13,396 nt of DNA from JACZXC01 sp036447375 (lineage in GTDB: Bacteria > Myxococcota_A > UBA9160 > SMWR01): NCBI GenBank assembly GCA_036447375.1, contig JAZFUU010000162.1, forward strand, positions 1 through 13,396, in the 5' to 3' direction. Under the pieces are notes generated by a model, which saw only the letters and a list, made by a program, of their open reading frames with translations, did no database searches and was not told where the DNA came from. This document shows, one piece after another, positions 12,599 to 13,396 of this stretch (position 1 is the stretch's first letter; each line of letters begins with the position of its first letter). The position numbers were made by a program, and so were the translations under genes.

Positions 12599-13396
12599 CT
12601 AGACGCGTCGTTCGGTTTCGGGGAAGGTTTGCCAAACCGGCACTCCGCAATAGTGGGTTCCCTCGGTGCAGCGAGGCCGCGCGTGGCCGTTGCGCACGAA
12701 ACAGGGGGGACCGATGTGTTGCGCGAGCTTGGGATGTACGGCGCGCACCTGTTCCACCTCATCCATCGACGCCTGCCAGATTTCCCGCTGTGCATTGAGG
12801 CAGGTTCGCATCGTCCACTTGTGGAGCAGATCGAGCAGTGTTCCGGACTGCTCGAAACGAATGGCAAGGGCGTTGGGCAGAACGTAGAGGGCGACCTCCG
12901 GCGCGACCCCCCGGGCGAGAAGTCGCGCCCGCGCATCCCAGGCGGCCTCCACGGACTCGGTGAACAGGGCGTGAGACGCCGGGTCGTCGCGAATCAGATC
13001 CGGCTCCACCACGTCGACGCGCTCGGGTACCGTGCGCGACAGCAACGGCCGCGAGCCCGGCACCGTGCGGTGGCGCTGGTCCTGGGAATCGGCGGTGTGG
13101 GAGAGTTTCTTGCGGAACGTGAAATACGCGTGGACCAGGGTTCGCATCAGGGGCGAGTGGCTCGAGACGTTGAGCTTCTCGAGGCGATAGGGATTCTTGG
13201 CGGGGTCGAGGACCAACGCGAGGGCGTCGTCGTCGTCGAGATCGGCGCGCCCGAGCACGTTGCGCACCGCCGAGGCGATCACCGCCGGTCCGTTCGCGCT
13301 GTAGTCGACCAGCCGCGAGCAACGTCCGTTCAGGGATTTGTCGAAGGCCTCGATCGCCACCGGGTCGCCGAGCCCGGCCGGGGCCGCAGCGGTCTC
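12599..13396 (-). CDS. thyX: Flavin-dependent thymidylate synthase ThyX, C-terminal part (5' end beyond window)
   Basis: FAD/NADPH-dependent methylation of dUMP to dTMP using methylene-tetrahydrofolate (EC 2.1.1.148). The frame is open to the window edge, so the visible 265 residues are a C-terminal portion. The ThyX signature RHR is at 13067-13075, inside SHTADSQDQRHRTVPGSRP, preceded by SSHSPLMRTLVHAYFTF. The second substrate-binding region is ALAIRFEQSGTLLDLLHKWTMRTCLNAQREIWQASM. The C-terminus has three cysteines (PPC, PRC, HYC) in GPPCFVRNGHARPRCTEG that may bind metal. About 65 residues before the catalytic segment (LVDYSANGPAVIASAVRNVLG and LDPAKNPYRLEKLN) look like the end of a preceding domain, so this may be a long two-domain ThyX. 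The exported-protein gene starts at or near its stop (TAG 12599-12601). Confidence 0.88.
   Translation of the reverse strand, partial: ETAAAPAGLGDPVAIEAFDKSLNGRCSRLVDYSANGPAVIASAVRNVLGRADLDDDDALALVLDPAKNPYRLEKLNVSSHSPLMRTLVHAYFTFRKKLSHTADSQDQRHRTVPGSRPLLSRTVPERVDVVEPDLIRDDPASHALFTESVEAAWDARARLLARGVAPEVALYVLPNALAIRFEQSGTLLDLLHKWTMRTCLNAQREIWQASMDEVEQVRAVHPKLAQHIGPPCFVRNGHARPRCTEGTHYCGVPVWQTFPETERRV

Noticed and set aside
11602..12936. 444-codon minus-strand frame crossing thyX and the exported-protein gene
   Set aside because: It overlaps two supported genes in a different frame, and its product is Arg/Pro/Ser-rich with no domain; it is open only because of GC-rich codon structure.

Overview
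The window is GC-rich bacterial chromosomal DNA, tightly packed. I found twelve genes: eleven on the minus strand and one on the plus strand. GTG and TTG starts are frequent and several genes overlap by 4 bp. The plant/proteobacterial-type glutamate-cysteine ligase, the long flavin-dependent thymidylate synthase, the response regulator without an output domain and the overall base composition suggest a proteobacterial or 'deltaproteobacterial' lineage (Myxococcota/Desulfobacterota-like). This is an inference from gene style only; no rRNA or other decisive marker is present. I see no phage, transposase, CRISPR array or tRNA.

Region 1 (minus strand, 1-8066) reads from right to left. It begins with an M23 cell-wall endopeptidase, followed by a small unrecognised protein, a YjjX-type inosine/xanthosine triphosphatase and glutamate-cysteine ligase. 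The last three are joined by 4-bp stop/start overlaps (GTGA and TTGA). After 66 bp comes a second set: a DUF1232 (YkvA-like) protein, a receiver-PAS response regulator and a large polytopic membrane protein, spaced by 19 and 7 bp. After another 67 bp, with an 8-bp inverted repeat directly behind the membrane-protein stop, come a monothiol-size glutaredoxin with a CPYC site and, 1 bp later, thioredoxin reductase, which runs off the left edge. The thiol theme is clear: the first enzyme of glutathione synthesis, a glutathione-dependent glutaredoxin and thioredoxin reductase lie within 6 kb on one strand.

Region 2 (8067-9624) is a 97-bp divergent intergenic region and the only plus-strand gene, a secreted or lipoprotein M20 metallopeptidase. 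Its 3' end converges with an aminotransferase gene. The junction is a 47-bp tandem duplication (43/47 identical), and each gene terminates in its own copy.

Region 3 (minus strand, 9655-13396) reads from right to left: thyX (5' end beyond the window), an unrecognised exported protein, a GNAT acetyltransferase (4-bp overlap) and a class I/II aminotransferase. Between thyX and the exported protein lies a 48-bp hairpin-rich repeat present twice in tandem (44/48 identical). It stays open in the reading frame and appears to supply the start of the exported protein's signal peptide.

Most of the window is ordinary housekeeping and cell-envelope coding. The points most worth a second look are the two tandem duplications at gene boundaries, the His-to-Cys change at a zinc ligand of the M23 peptidase, and the DUF1232/receiver-PAS/membrane-protein set, whose function I cannot assign.
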